A stretch of DNA of 64,000 bases, from the NCBI GenBank assembly GCA_039819165.1, contig JBCBSM010000002.1, positions 389,426 through 453,425 on the forward strand, written 5' to 3'. This document shows positions 55,884-64,000 of this stretch, piece after piece (position 1 is the first letter of the stretch; each line of letters opens with the position of its first letter). The position numbers and the translations under genes were made by a program. The notes beneath the pieces are model-generated. The model was given only the letters and a program-made list of their open reading frames with translations, searched no databases and was not told the DNA's origin. This DNA is from Planctomycetota bacterium. Its GTDB lineage: Bacteria; Planctomycetota; Phycisphaerae; Phycisphaerales; UBA1924.

Positions 55884-57380
55884 TCAGGCCGGCACGGTAG
55901 CCTGCGCCTCGCGCTCCAGCATGGCCTTGAGTTCCCGCCGCATGATCTTGCCCGTGGGGTTCCGCGGCAGCTTCTCCAGCGTGCGGATGTCGCGGGGCAC
56001 CTTGTAGCCCGCCAGATGCTGGCCGCACCAGCGGCGGAGTTCCTTGGTGTCGATGTCCTCGCCCTCCTCGGGCTCGACGAAGGCGATGATCTCCTCGCCC
56101 CGCACCGGGTCGGGGCGGCTCGAGGCCCCGCTGGCGTGGACACTCGGGTGGCGGTTGAGCACCTCCTCGATCTCGCGGGGGAAGACGTTCTCGCCGCCGA
56201 CGATCATCATCTCCTTCAGGCGGCCGGTGATCAGCAGCCGCCCCTGCTCGTCGAGCCGGCCGATGTCGCCCGTGCGGAAGTAGCCCCGCTCGTCGAAGAC
56301 CCTGGCGGTCGCCTCGGGGTCCTTGTAGTAGCCCTGCATGACGTTGGGCCCCTGGACGCGGATCTCGCCGGGCTCGCCCGGGGCGGCGTCCCTCCCGGTC
56401 TCGGTGTCCACGATCCGCTGGGTGACGTCCGGCAGCGGCCGGCCCACGCTGCCCGAGAGCCACTCGCTCGGGCGGCACCAGTGCGTCACGGGGCTGGTCT
56501 CGGTCAGGCCGTAGCCCTCGTGGATCGTCAGGCCGAACCGCTCGCGGAAGCGATGGCAGACGTCGGCGGGCAGGGGCTCGCCGCCCGAGACGATGAATTC
56601 CAGCTGCTCGAAGTCCTCGGGCGTGGCGCCCTTCACCGACAGCAACGCCCCGTACATAGATGGGATGGCGACCATGACCGTGGGCTTGTGCTCGCGGAAC
56701 AGCCGCACGATCTGCTGCGGCACGAAGCGGGCGGTGTACACCACGTGCTGGCCCAGCAGCAGCGGCACGAGGGTCATGACGGTCAGCCCGAAGCTGTGGA
56801 ACTGCGGCAGCACGCTCATGAAGGTGTGCTCGTGCCTCGCGAAGCCCACGAAGGAATCCACCTGCCGGACGTTGGCCAGCAGGTTGCCGTGGCTGAGCAT
56901 CACGCCCTTGGGCCGCCCGCTGGTGCCCGAGGTGTAGAGCACGACCGCCAGATCGTCGTCGCGGGCGGTCGCGGGCCAGCGCAGCTCGGGGATGCCGCTG
57001 AAAGAGACCTCCTCGAGCATGAGCAGGTTCTTGCACTCCGGCCGATACCCCAGGTGCTCGAGCATCGGGCCGGCGGTGATGATGGTGTCCACCCCGCTGT
57101 GGTCGATAACGTACTGCAGCTCGTCGCGCTTGAGCAGGTAGTTGAGGGGGACCACGACCTTGCCCAGCATCCAGCCCGCCAGGGCCGCGATCGGGAACCC
57201 GCCGCCGGTGGGCAGCAGCACGCCCACGGTCTCCGACGTGCACCGCCGCTCGACCTCGGAGGCCACGAACAGGCTGGCGCCCAGCACCTTGCCGCCCGTG
57301 TACGACCGGCGGTCGTCGGTGATGAGCCGCCGCTTGCGGTACTTGAACAGCGACCGGCACAGCCTCCACTGGATGCTCAC
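55884..57380 (-). CDS. AMP-dependent acyl-CoA synthetase/ligase
   Basis: The 498-aa enzyme activates a carboxylic acid with ATP and transfers it to CoA. Motifs are the P-loop LYTSGTSGRPKGVMLSHGN, IHEGYGLTETSPV, YFRTGDIGRLDEQGRLLITGRLKEMMIVGGENVFPREIE and the catalytic lysine in LPRNPTGKIMRREL. It starts at GTG 57380. Substrate is not predictable. It is divergent from the SPOR lipoprotein and upstream of the transaldolase gene. Confidence 0.92.
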   Translation of the reverse strand: MSIQWRLCRSLFKYRKRRLITDDRRSYTGGKVLGASLFVASEVERRCTSETVGVLLPTGGGFPIAALAGWMLGKVVVPLNYLLKRDELQYVIDHSGVDTIITAGPMLEHLGYRPECKNLLMLEEVSFSGIPELRWPATARDDDLAVVLYTSGTSGRPKGVMLSHGNLLANVRQVDSFVGFARHEHTFMSVLPQFHSFGLTVMTLVPLLLGQHVVYTARFVPQQIVRLFREHKPTVMVAIPSMYGALLSVKGATPEDFEQLEFIVSGGEPLPADVCHRFRERFGLTIHEGYGLTETSPVTHWCRPSEWLSGSVGRPLPDVTQRIVDTETGRDAAPGEPGEIRVQGPNVMQGYYKDPEATARVFDERGYFRTGDIGRLDEQGRLLITGRLKEMMIVGGENVFPREIEEVLNRHPSVHASGASSRPDPVRGEEIIAFVEPEEGEDIDTKELRRWCGQHLAGYKVPRDIRTLEKLPRNPTGKIMRRELKAMLEREAQATVPA

Positions 57381-57443
57381 GACACGCCCCCTCGTTCCCC
57401 GAACCGCGGAGCAGACCCCACGCCAGCCCCGGATGGATCGACG

Positions 57444-58208
57444 ATGGTATACCAGTCACTAACTTATAGCCGCCGCCTGGGCTTCCGCGTTTCGCTCGGG
57501 ATCATCGCCGGGACGATAGCCGTCGCCGCGGGCTGCACCGCCACGCCGGGCTCGGGCTACCGGGATGCCTACGCCGGGGGCCGCTACCACGCCGCCATCT
57601 CGGGCGCGCGGGCGGCGGCCGGCTCGCCCGGCAGCACCAACGAGGCGGCGCTGACTACCGGGCTCGCGCACGAGGCCCTGGGCAACGACGCCGAGGCGCG
57701 GGCCTGGCTCGGGCCCATCGCACGCGGCGGCGATGCCACCATGGCCGCCCACGCGTCGGCCGGCCTGGCGCTCATCGACCTCCGACGCGGCCGCACGCTG
57801 CAGGCCGCCGAAGCGCTGGATTCGGCCAGCCTGCGGATGCGGGGCACGGCCGCCCGGGACGCCGCCCGCGTCGCCGCCGACGCCTACGAGCGAGCGGGCC
57901 GGCCCGACGACGCCGACCGCCTCCGCACCCGGGCCGCGGGCCTGGCCGACGCGGGCGGCCGGGCCTCGGGGGGCGGCTTCGCGGTGCAGGTGGGCGCGTA
58001 CAGCACCCGCCATCGCGCGCAGCAGCGGGCGGCCGAGCTGCGGGCGTCGGCCCGGGCGTCGGGCTTCGGCGACCCGCGGGTCGAGCCGGGCGGCACGAGC
58101 CGGCGGCCGCTGTACCACGTCCGCATCGGCCGCTTCCGCACCGAGGACGACGCCAACCGGGCCCGGCGGCTGCTGGGCGGCGAGTCGATCGTCGTCGGCG
58201 CCTCCTGA
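57444..58208 (+). CDS. SPOR-domain lipoprotein
   Basis: The 254-aa product has a lipoprotein signal with lipobox VAAGC (C31). Residues 40-165 look helical and repetitive, resembling TPR-like units with ALGNDAEARAWLGPIARGG. The SPOR domain (about 176-248) has GGFAVQVGAYSTRHRAQQRA and PLYHVRIGRFRTEDDANRARRLLGG. SPOR domains bind denuded septal peptidoglycan, so a role at the division site is likely. The first codons are AT-rich and overlap possible promoter-like TATA elements, so the start is not fully secure. Confidence 0.85.
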   Translation: MVYQSLTYSRRLGFRVSLGIIAGTIAVAAGCTATPGSGYRDAYAGGRYHAAISGARAAAGSPGSTNEAALTTGLAHEALGNDAEARAWLGPIARGGDATMAAHASAGLALIDLRRGRTLQAAEALDSASLRMRGTAARDAARVAADAYERAGRPDDADRLRTRAAGLADAGGRASGGGFAVQVGAYSTRHRAQQRAAELRASARASGFGDPRVEPGGTSRRPLYHVRIGRFRTEDDANRARRLLGGESIVVGAS

Positions 58209-58250
58209 GCGTCCGGCACGCACCGGGACGCGAGCCGCACCAACAAGGAA

Positions 58251-58276
58251 GGGGCCCGCGTGATGCGGGCCCCTTT
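58251..58276. terminator. Bidirectional terminator hairpin between convergent genes
   Basis: GGGGCCCGC and GCGGGCCCC (58251-58259 and 58265-58273) form a perfect 9-bp stem with a 5-nt loop, extended by AA/TT. It lies between the SPOR gene stop (58208) and the dockerin hydrolase stop (58305), with TTT on the plus-strand side. Confidence 0.75.
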
Positions 58277-58304
58277 GCACTCCTCCCCGAGTTCGATCGA
58301 CGCG

Positions 58305-61300
58305 CTACGGGCAGCCGAGCGTGAAGATCTGGAAGGTGTCGACGGCCGCCTCGGTCACCGAGTCATTGGGGTTGTCGGTGGCCAGGAAGCGGAACTGCAT
58401 GGTGCTGGTCAGCGGGACGAAGTCCTCGATGGTCCAGCGCTGCTGCACCCAGCCGACGGTGTCGGGCACGCTCTCGATGGTGACCCAGGTGGAGCCGCCA
58501 TCGTTGGAGACCTCGACGTCGAGGCGGTCGATGTCCGCGTCGTCGTTGGTGAACCAGCGGGCGTAGCTGAGCTGGGCCCCGGCGTCGCCCGCGAGGTCGA
58601 ACACCGGCGAAGTGAGGATGGTCGGGCCGCCGTCGACGTCGCTGTTGCCCGCGACGTTGTCGGTCAGCCAGCACTGGCCCGAGCCGTCGAAGTCGGCGAA
58701 GGGATCGCCGCGGCCACCGGCGGCGGGCACGCCCCGGTCCCACGCACCGTCGGTCAACGCGATGCTGTCGACCGTCCAGCCCGGCGACGTCTCGAAGTCG
58801 AGATCGACGATGAAGCTCTTGGCGACGACCTCGTAGCCGAAGGTGTCCGCCGGCGCCGTCGGCGGGAAGGTCACCACGCCCGAGACGGTGCCCTCGGCCT
58901 GGACGTAGAACTCGACGTCGGTGCCGCAGGGTGCGGCCGGGATGGTGCCGTCGAACAGGCCGCCTCCAGCGTCGGTCAGCGCGACGCTGGTGAACGGTGC
59001 GCCGTCGAAGCTGTAGAGCAGCGCGGGCGAGCCGGCGACGAGCTCCTCGCCGTCCTTCACGTCGATCTCGACCTGGATGTCGAGCGGCGTGTCGGGATCG
59101 ACCAGCCCGGGGATGAACGTGGGCACCTCGAAGTCGATGCCCAGCGGCGGACGGTTGTTGTTGACGTAGATGTCGTCGATGCCCAGCCGGCCCGTTGCCG
59201 AGCCGTGCGAGGGGCCAAAGTCGAAGCGGACGGCCGAGATGCCACCGAGGTCCAGCCCGCTGTCATTGTGCAGGAAGTCGGTCAGGCGGATGCGGACGGT
59301 CTCGTACTCGTTCTGCCAGCCGGCGCCAGAGCCCGAGCCGGTCCGCTGGTAGGGCTCCTCGATGCCGCCGGAGAAGACGCCGGTCTGGATGGTGCTCTCG
59401 GTGCCGTCGCCGTCGATGAGCGTGACGCTGAAGGTCAGGTCCCGCAGCTCGGCGGTGGTCCGCGGGTGGCGGGTGCCCTGCGCGGCGCGGAACGACAGGA
59501 ACTCGTCGTTCGAGAAGTCGGCCTCGGCCGCGATCACCTCGAACTCGATGAAGCTGTCGGCGTTCCAGTCGAAGACCAGGCCGCGGGAGTCGTCGCCGCC
59601 CGTAGCGCGGGTCATGCCGTTGCTGGCCTGGCTGCCCGTCCACGTGTAGGCACCGTCGGTATCGGTCTGCAGCACCTCGGCGGCGTTCTCGACCGTCAGC
59701 GTGACGGTGCCGCCCGAGCTGCTGACGCCGACGGCCGGGTTCTCCTGGAAGTCGTCGATGTAGAAGTCGTCGCTATCGGTGCTCTCGCGGTACTCGCGGA
59801 CCACCGTGGTCGACTGCGACACGCCCAGCGACTCGAGCGCCTCGGCCTGCCGCCAGAGGTACTCCAGGCCCATGCGGCCGCCAACGCTCTCCTCGGCGTG
59901 CAGCTTGGCGAGCACCAGGTACACCGAGTTCATGACCCGCTGGGCCTCGGCGCGGCCGATCTCGGTGCTCGGCGGCCCCGAGAAGTCGTTGAAGCCGCAG
60001 CAGTTGAAGTCGTTGTGGTCGGCGCCGTGGACGTAGGTCGAGTAGCGGTTGCCGAAGGCGCGATCGTGGATGGCAAACGAGTGCACGCCTGCGAAGGGCG
60101 CGCCCGAGATGTCGCCGTCGGCCGAGCCCCACAGCAGGTGGTAGTTCACCAGCTCGGGCTTGGTCTGCGAGCTGCCCAGCGAGTTGTTGGGCGCGATGCT
60201 CGAGACCAGCAGCACGTCGTCGGAGTCGTAGTTGACGGTGCTGACCAGGCCATCACGCACGCGGGTGTAGGCGCGGGCGACACCCTCGCCGCCGCGGCTG
60301 TGGCCGATCCACATGATGCGGCTGGAGTCGACCTCGCCCTGCAGCACGCCGCCGCCGATGGTGTCCAGTGACCCCAGGAAGGCGTCGGTGTGCAGGTAGG
60401 TCGTGGTCGAGGCGGTCTCGATGCCCGGCACGGTGTCGTTCTGGTTGGTCACGACGATGAAGCCGTGCGAGGCCAGGTGCTGCTGGATGAAGTCGTACCA
60501 GCGGTAGTCGTGGCCGTTGCCGTGGCTGATGAGCACCATCGGCAGCGGGGGCAGATCGGCGATGTTGGCCGGGTACACCACCGTCTGGCGGTTGCGGCTG
60601 GCGATGATGCCGGGCCAGCTGACGGCGTAGTCCAGGGTCGGAGCCGTGGCGAACGGGCCCAGGTCGTTGAGATTCTTGAAGATCGCGAAGCCGCCCAGGT
60701 CGGCCCCGAGGTCGCTGGTCAGGCCGTCGATCAGGTCGCCCGCGCCCAGCTGGCCGTCGCGGTCCACGTCGACCACGAGGTCGTAGGCCTGGGCGATGTC
60801 CTCGTCGGCCGGGCCGGCCAGCGTCGTCGAGCCGGTGAGCGGGAAGGTGTTGCTCTGGATGTCGCCGCCCGGGAAGGTCACCTCCTGGGCCGAGCCGCGG
60901 ACGTCGGTCAGGCTCGGGTCGGCGTCCCACTCGGCCGCGGTCCGGTTGGCGACGATGTACACGTCGGTGGTCGCGCCCGCGACGCCGGGGAACTGCCCGG
61001 TGTCGACCGCGACCCGCACCGTGGAGCCGGTGTTGAACGCGTCAACAAAGGTCGTGAACGGGAAGCCCGGCACCGCGATCGACGCCAGTTCGGCCTCGAG
61101 GATGCCATCTACGGGGCAACCCGCGTCGAACTGGTTCTGGAATTCCAGGAAGTCGAAGATCGTCAGCGAGCCATCGCCGTCGAAGTCCGCCGCCAGGTCG
61201 CCCGCATCGAAGGCGTTCTGGAAGGCCAGGAAGTCGAAGATCGTCAGCTCGCCGTCGCCATCGAAGTCCGCGGGGCACTCGGGGGTGGCCATCGCGGTGC

Positions 61301-61367
61301 TGGCCAGCAGGCCTGCGGCGAGCCCGGCAGCGAGGGTCAACGCCCTCGGACGCTTGGTGCATCCCAT
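58305..61367 (-). CDS. Secreted alpha/beta hydrolase with N-terminal GC-type dockerin
   Basis: The 1020-aa product has a signal peptide (1-27), then two dockerin-like units (about 30-86), each with DFDGDG..TIFDFLxFQNxFDAG, the first starting at ECPADF and the second ending GCP. The hydrolase domain (about 230-480) has VLISHGNGHDYRWYD (oxyanion HG), nucleophile GHSRGGEG near residue 355, WGSADGD (acid) and YVHGADHNDF (histidine). A second region (about 500-1000) has beta-sandwich modules that may bind carbohydrate or other polymer. The protein ends FTLGCP. A polymer-ester or chlorophyllase-like activity is possible. ATG 61367 follows GAAGGAG. Confidence 0.85.
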   Translation of the reverse strand: MGCTKRPRALTLAAGLAAGLLASTAMATPECPADFDGDGELTIFDFLAFQNAFDAGDLAADFDGDGSLTIFDFLEFQNQFDAGCPVDGILEAELASIAVPGFPFTTFVDAFNTGSTVRVAVDTGQFPGVAGATTDVYIVANRTAAEWDADPSLTDVRGSAQEVTFPGGDIQSNTFPLTGSTTLAGPADEDIAQAYDLVVDVDRDGQLGAGDLIDGLTSDLGADLGGFAIFKNLNDLGPFATAPTLDYAVSWPGIIASRNRQTVVYPANIADLPPLPMVLISHGNGHDYRWYDFIQQHLASHGFIVVTNQNDTVPGIETASTTTYLHTDAFLGSLDTIGGGVLQGEVDSSRIMWIGHSRGGEGVARAYTRVRDGLVSTVNYDSDDVLLVSSIAPNNSLGSSQTKPELVNYHLLWGSADGDISGAPFAGVHSFAIHDRAFGNRYSTYVHGADHNDFNCCGFNDFSGPPSTEIGRAEAQRVMNSVYLVLAKLHAEESVGGRMGLEYLWRQAEALESLGVSQSTTVVREYRESTDSDDFYIDDFQENPAVGVSSSGGTVTLTVENAAEVLQTDTDGAYTWTGSQASNGMTRATGGDDSRGLVFDWNADSFIEFEVIAAEADFSNDEFLSFRAAQGTRHPRTTAELRDLTFSVTLIDGDGTESTIQTGVFSGGIEEPYQRTGSGSGAGWQNEYETVRIRLTDFLHNDSGLDLGGISAVRFDFGPSHGSATGRLGIDDIYVNNNRPPLGIDFEVPTFIPGLVDPDTPLDIQVEIDVKDGEELVAGSPALLYSFDGAPFTSVALTDAGGGLFDGTIPAAPCGTDVEFYVQAEGTVSGVVTFPPTAPADTFGYEVVAKSFIVDLDFETSPGWTVDSIALTDGAWDRGVPAAGGRGDPFADFDGSGQCWLTDNVAGNSDVDGGPTILTSPVFDLAGDAGAQLSYARWFTNDDADIDRLDVEVSNDGGSTWVTIESVPDTVGWVQQRWTIEDFVPLTSTMQFRFLATDNPNDSVTEAAVDTFQIFTLGCP

Positions 61368-61388
61368 CGCCTCAACTCCTTCTCAATC

Positions 61389-61412
61389 TCTTGGTTGGGC
61401 TCTTGGTTGAGC
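61389..61412. repeat. Tandem 12-bp direct repeat upstream of the dockerin hydrolase
   Basis: TCTTGGTTGGGC is followed immediately by TCTTGGTTGAGC (one mismatch), 22 to 45 nt upstream of the ATG at 61367, just before the ribosome-binding site. It could be a protein-binding site or an accident of slippage. Confidence 0.5.
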
Positions 61413-61546
61413 GTTCTCAATGAGTAAAGCGGCGGGCTCTCCACCCGCCTCCGGTCCAGCATACAGGCGATGCCCCCGTGGCGCAACGTCCCGCGGGACG
61501 GAATCCCGCGAAAACGTCGCGGGATGCCCGAGTCACCCGTGGGTTA

Positions 61547-63064
61547 TCAGGACGCTGATCGGGTCGCCGGCCCGGCAAGCGGCCGCAGGTCGGTCTCCGC
61601 CGCCACCGCCTCGATCTCGTCGAGCACCAGCGCGAGATCGGCCTCGGTCGCGCGGTCGTTCGAGGCGATGTGCCGGAACGCACGCACGCCGAACACCGGG
61701 GCGTAGTTGGTCAGCACCCGGCCCCGCAGCCGCACCCGCTCGCGGAGCACGTGCGTGCCGGCATCGAGCGCCCGCAGCTTGGCATCGGGCGGCAGCCCGT
61801 CGAGCGACTCGGCGTGGTACACGAAGCAGGTGTTGCAGCCCCCGCCGGCGGCGTCGCTGTCCGAAAGCAGCTCGAAGCGATCCCGCTCGGAGACCAGCCG
61901 CCGCATCGCGGCCGCCAGTTCGAACTTGCGGTCGACGATGTCGGCCATGCCGGCGTCGCCCCGAGCCTTCCAGGCGAGCCAGACCTTGAGGGCGTCCACC
62001 CGGCGGCCGCACTGGATGCTCATCTCGCCGGTGTCCAGGTCGGGCTCGTCGTTGTCGGCGTGGTAGAGGTACTCGGCGTGCACCGCGTTGCACCGGTGCA
62101 GCAGCCCGGGCTTCTTCACGAGGATGACCGAGGCCGACAGCGGCACGTTGAGCATCTTGTGGGCGCACCAGGTCAGCGAGTCGGCCCGCTCGATGCCCGC
62201 CATCAGGCCGCGCCGCCGCTCGCTGAGCAGGGCGCTCGCGCCGTAGGCGCCGTCCACGTGCAGCCACAGGCCGTGCCTCTCGGCGATGTCCGCGGCCTGG
62301 TCGATCGGGTCGTAGCCGCCCAGCACGGTCGTGCCCGCCGTCGCGACGACCAGGAAGGGCTCGTCGCCATCGGCCTCGGACCTCGCGACCGCGTGCTCGA
62401 GCGCATCCATCCGCATCCGGCCGAAGCCGTCGGTGGGCACGCCGACGACCGCCTCGCGGCCCAGCCCGAGGATCACCGCGGCTCGCTCGACCGAGTAGTG
62501 CGATTCGGCCGACGCGAATACGACCGGCCGCCGGCCGGCGGTGCCCCGCCGCTTGGAATCCGGGAAGCGGTGCTGCCGCGCGAGCAGCATGGCCATGAGA
62601 TTCGACAGGCTCCCCCCCGGCGTGAACAGCCCCTCGGCGTGCTCGAAGCCCGCCGCTCGGCCCATGCGTGCGATGACCTCCCGCTCGACGAGCGTCATCG
62701 CCGGCGCCACTTCGTAGGTGTACATCGAGGCGTTCATGACCGCCGCAAGCCACTCGCCGACGATCGCGATGGGATCGAATCCGCTGAAGAGCTGGTTGGA
62801 GAAGTGGACGCTGCCGGTGCGGACCGAGAGATCGAGCAGGTCCCGCGCCTGGGCCATCAGGTCGTCGACGCCCGCCGCCTCGCCGAGCGCCAGCGGGATC
62901 CGCTGGCGGATGGCGCTCGGCGCCGGGTTGGCCGTCACGGGCTCGTCGCCGTCCGCCGACCGCGCGAGGTACTCCGATGCGAGATCCGCCGCGGCGCGCA
63001 GCACCTCGGCGATCTGCGCGTCGCCGAGCTGCGGGCGGGCGTCCGCCTGGCCTGGGTGGTGCAT
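61547..63064 (-). CDS. Group II PLP decarboxylase, GAD/CSAD-like
   Basis: The 505-aa enzyme starts at ATG 63064 behind AAGGAG. PLP-site residues are H189 (SAESHYS, ring stacking), D271 (WLHVDGAYG) and K303 (WCAHKML). The stretch HFSNQLFSGFDPIAIVGEWL (87-106) with SMYTYEVAP is much closer to animal glutamate and cysteine-sulfinate decarboxylases than to bacterial GadB. Substrate could be glutamate, aspartate or cysteine sulfinate. It is divergent from the arginase-family gene, 124 nt apart. Confidence 0.88.
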   Translation of the reverse strand: MHHPGQADARPQLGDAQIAEVLRAAADLASEYLARSADGDEPVTANPAPSAIRQRIPLALGEAAGVDDLMAQARDLLDLSVRTGSVHFSNQLFSGFDPIAIVGEWLAAVMNASMYTYEVAPAMTLVEREVIARMGRAAGFEHAEGLFTPGGSLSNLMAMLLARQHRFPDSKRRGTAGRRPVVFASAESHYSVERAAVILGLGREAVVGVPTDGFGRMRMDALEHAVARSEADGDEPFLVVATAGTTVLGGYDPIDQAADIAERHGLWLHVDGAYGASALLSERRRGLMAGIERADSLTWCAHKMLNVPLSASVILVKKPGLLHRCNAVHAEYLYHADNDEPDLDTGEMSIQCGRRVDALKVWLAWKARGDAGMADIVDRKFELAAAMRRLVSERDRFELLSDSDAAGGGCNTCFVYHAESLDGLPPDAKLRALDAGTHVLRERVRLRGRVLTNYAPVFGVRAFRHIASNDRATEADLALVLDEIEAVAAETDLRPLAGPATRSAS

Positions 63065-63188
63065 GCAACTCCTTGGGTGTGCGTCGTTTCCGGGAACCGG
63101 TCGAATCGGGAAGAGGGTATTCGCGCGACGCCGCCGGGCCGTACGCTGCGGAGTTCCCCGATGGTCGCCCACGCGACGGGAGCCGCCG

Positions 63189-64000
63189 ATGGACGTGCCC
63201 CATGCCACGCCGCCCGAGCAGCCCATCGTGCCGCACGACGGCCGGTTCTCCGAGCGTCTCCGGCCGATCGAGGCCTACGCGCCCGGGCCCTCCGATCGGC
63301 AGCCGATCGCGATCCTGGGCATGCCCGACGACACGGGGGTGCGGCTCAACAACGGCCGGCCCGGGGCGCGGGAAGGCCCGAGCGCGATCCGGCGGGCCTT
63401 GTCGCGGATGGGCGTGGCCGACCCCGCGGGCTTCGATTGGCCCCAGGTCTTCGACGCGGGCGATGTGCTGCCCGCGGGTGACGATCTCGACGAGACCCAC
63501 CGCCGCATCAGTGAGGCCGCCGAGGCGCTCGTCCGCGCCGGATTCTTTCCCATCGGCCTCGGCGGCGGGCACGACCTGACCTTCGCGTTCGTGCGGGGCG
63601 TCATGCATGGGCTGCCGGAAGCGGAACGCCCGCTGAGCGGCCACTACCTCGATCCCCATCTGGACGTCCGCGAGACACCGGGCTCTGGCATGCCGTTCCG
63701 GCGCTTGCTCGAGGACTGCGGCGTGCGGACGCTGCATATCTACGGGTTTGATCCGGTGGCCAACACCCGCGAGCACCACGACTGGTTCACGTCGCACGGC
63801 GGCGTCGTCGATCGCGGGCACGCGCGGCTGCCGTCCGAGCCGTTCTTCGTGAGCCTGGATCTCGACGTGCTCGATGCATCCGCGGCGCCCGGCGTGAGCG
63901 CGGCCAACGCCGCGGGCTTGCAGCCATCCGCGCTCGTTCCCTGGCTGCGCGAAGCGGCTGGCAACGCCAACATCCGGTGCTTCGACGTCATGGAGCTGTG
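63189..64000 (+). CDS. Arginase/agmatinase/formimidoylglutamase family, 3' part outside window
   Basis: The visible 270 residues contain all six Mn ligands of the ureohydrolase fold: H128 (GGGHDLT), D155, H157 and D159 (YLDPHLDV), and D224 and D226 (VSLDLDVLD). The N-terminal DDTGVRLNNGRPGAREGPSAIRRAL is typical of formimidoylglutamase-like members. Substrate (arginine, agmatine, guanidinobutyrate or formiminoglutamate) cannot be decided, and the C-terminus is missing. ATG 63189 is preceded by a GGGAGCCGCC stretch. Confidence 0.88.
   Translation, partial: MDVPHATPPEQPIVPHDGRFSERLRPIEAYAPGPSDRQPIAILGMPDDTGVRLNNGRPGAREGPSAIRRALSRMGVADPAGFDWPQVFDAGDVLPAGDDLDETHRRISEAAEALVRAGFFPIGLGGGHDLTFAFVRGVMHGLPEAERPLSGHYLDPHLDVRETPGSGMPFRRLLEDCGVRTLHIYGFDPVANTREHHDWFTSHGGVVDRGHARLPSEPFFVSLDLDVLDASAAPGVSAANAAGLQPSALVPWLREAAGNANIRCFDVMEL

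Overview
The window is GC-rich bacterial chromosome and looks like a planctomycete of the class Phycisphaerae. Markers visible in the sequence are: GC-type dockerin modules (tandem DxDGDG..TIFDFLEFQN repeats next to a GCP terminus), pseudopilin-like proteins with an [19 protein letters not shown]-terminus and an H-X9-DG tail, PEP-CTERM-like secreted proteins, a DUF1800/DUF1501 pair, and an alternative complex III plus caa3 oxidase locus. No plasmid, phage, IS, CRISPR, rRNA or tRNA signature was seen. Many same-strand neighbours overlap stop and start by ATGA or GTGA, so translational coupling is the local style.

Layout. 1-1036: two coupled paralogous PEP-CTERM-like secreted proteins (the second runs off the left edge). 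1103-5433: System II cytochrome c maturation pair (resB, ccsA). 5511-6872: an amidohydrolase. 6956-7825: an OmpA/Pal-like lipoprotein. 7864-23749: a 16-kb minus-strand respiratory locus in transcription order actA-actB-actC-actD-actE-actF (alternative complex III), a small membrane protein, a SCO copper chaperone, caa3 oxidase subunits II, I, III and IV, and a two-TM protein of unknown function. Divergent from it at 23952 is a heme A synthase (ctaA). Together these genes supply haem-c attachment, haem A, Cu delivery, a quinol:cytochrome c oxidoreductase and a type A2 oxygen reductase: a nearly self-contained aerobic respiratory module.

25741-29894 (plus): the DUF1800/DUF1501 pair and a DUF6159-like membrane protein. 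30087-34364 (minus): a 1030-aa lamin-tail/GC-dockerin secreted protein and a pseudopilin-like protein with a hairpin-rich leader. 34781-36991 (plus): a divergent RNase HII-like protein and ribD. 37029-42196 (minus): two coupled glycosyltransferase genes, GT9 with a coiled coil, then a GT2-GT4 fusion. 42286-47537 (minus): proS, a LolD-type ABC ATPase, an alpha/beta hydrolase and a GH3-type acyl-amide synthetase, mostly coupled. 47606-52035: a VOC protein, a secreted dienelactone-hydrolase-like protein, and two tandem photolyases of different classes. 52058-57380: two paralogous pseudopilin-like proteins, a RidA protein, a fructose-6-phosphate-aldolase-type transaldolase and an acyl-CoA ligase. 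57444-64000: a SPOR lipoprotein, a large secreted alpha/beta hydrolase with an N-terminal GC-dockerin, a GAD/CSAD-type PLP decarboxylase and, divergently, an arginase-family enzyme cut by the right edge.

The observations most worth a second look are: a shared TA-[CT]-[AC]-GTAA promoter-like motif in front of three respiratory transcription units; the A2-type oxidase locus with two unexplained membrane proteins; the GH3/hydrolase couple; the RNase HII-like protein with altered acidic residues; the tandem photolyases; and the hairpin-rich leader before the 33336-34364 pseudopilin gene.
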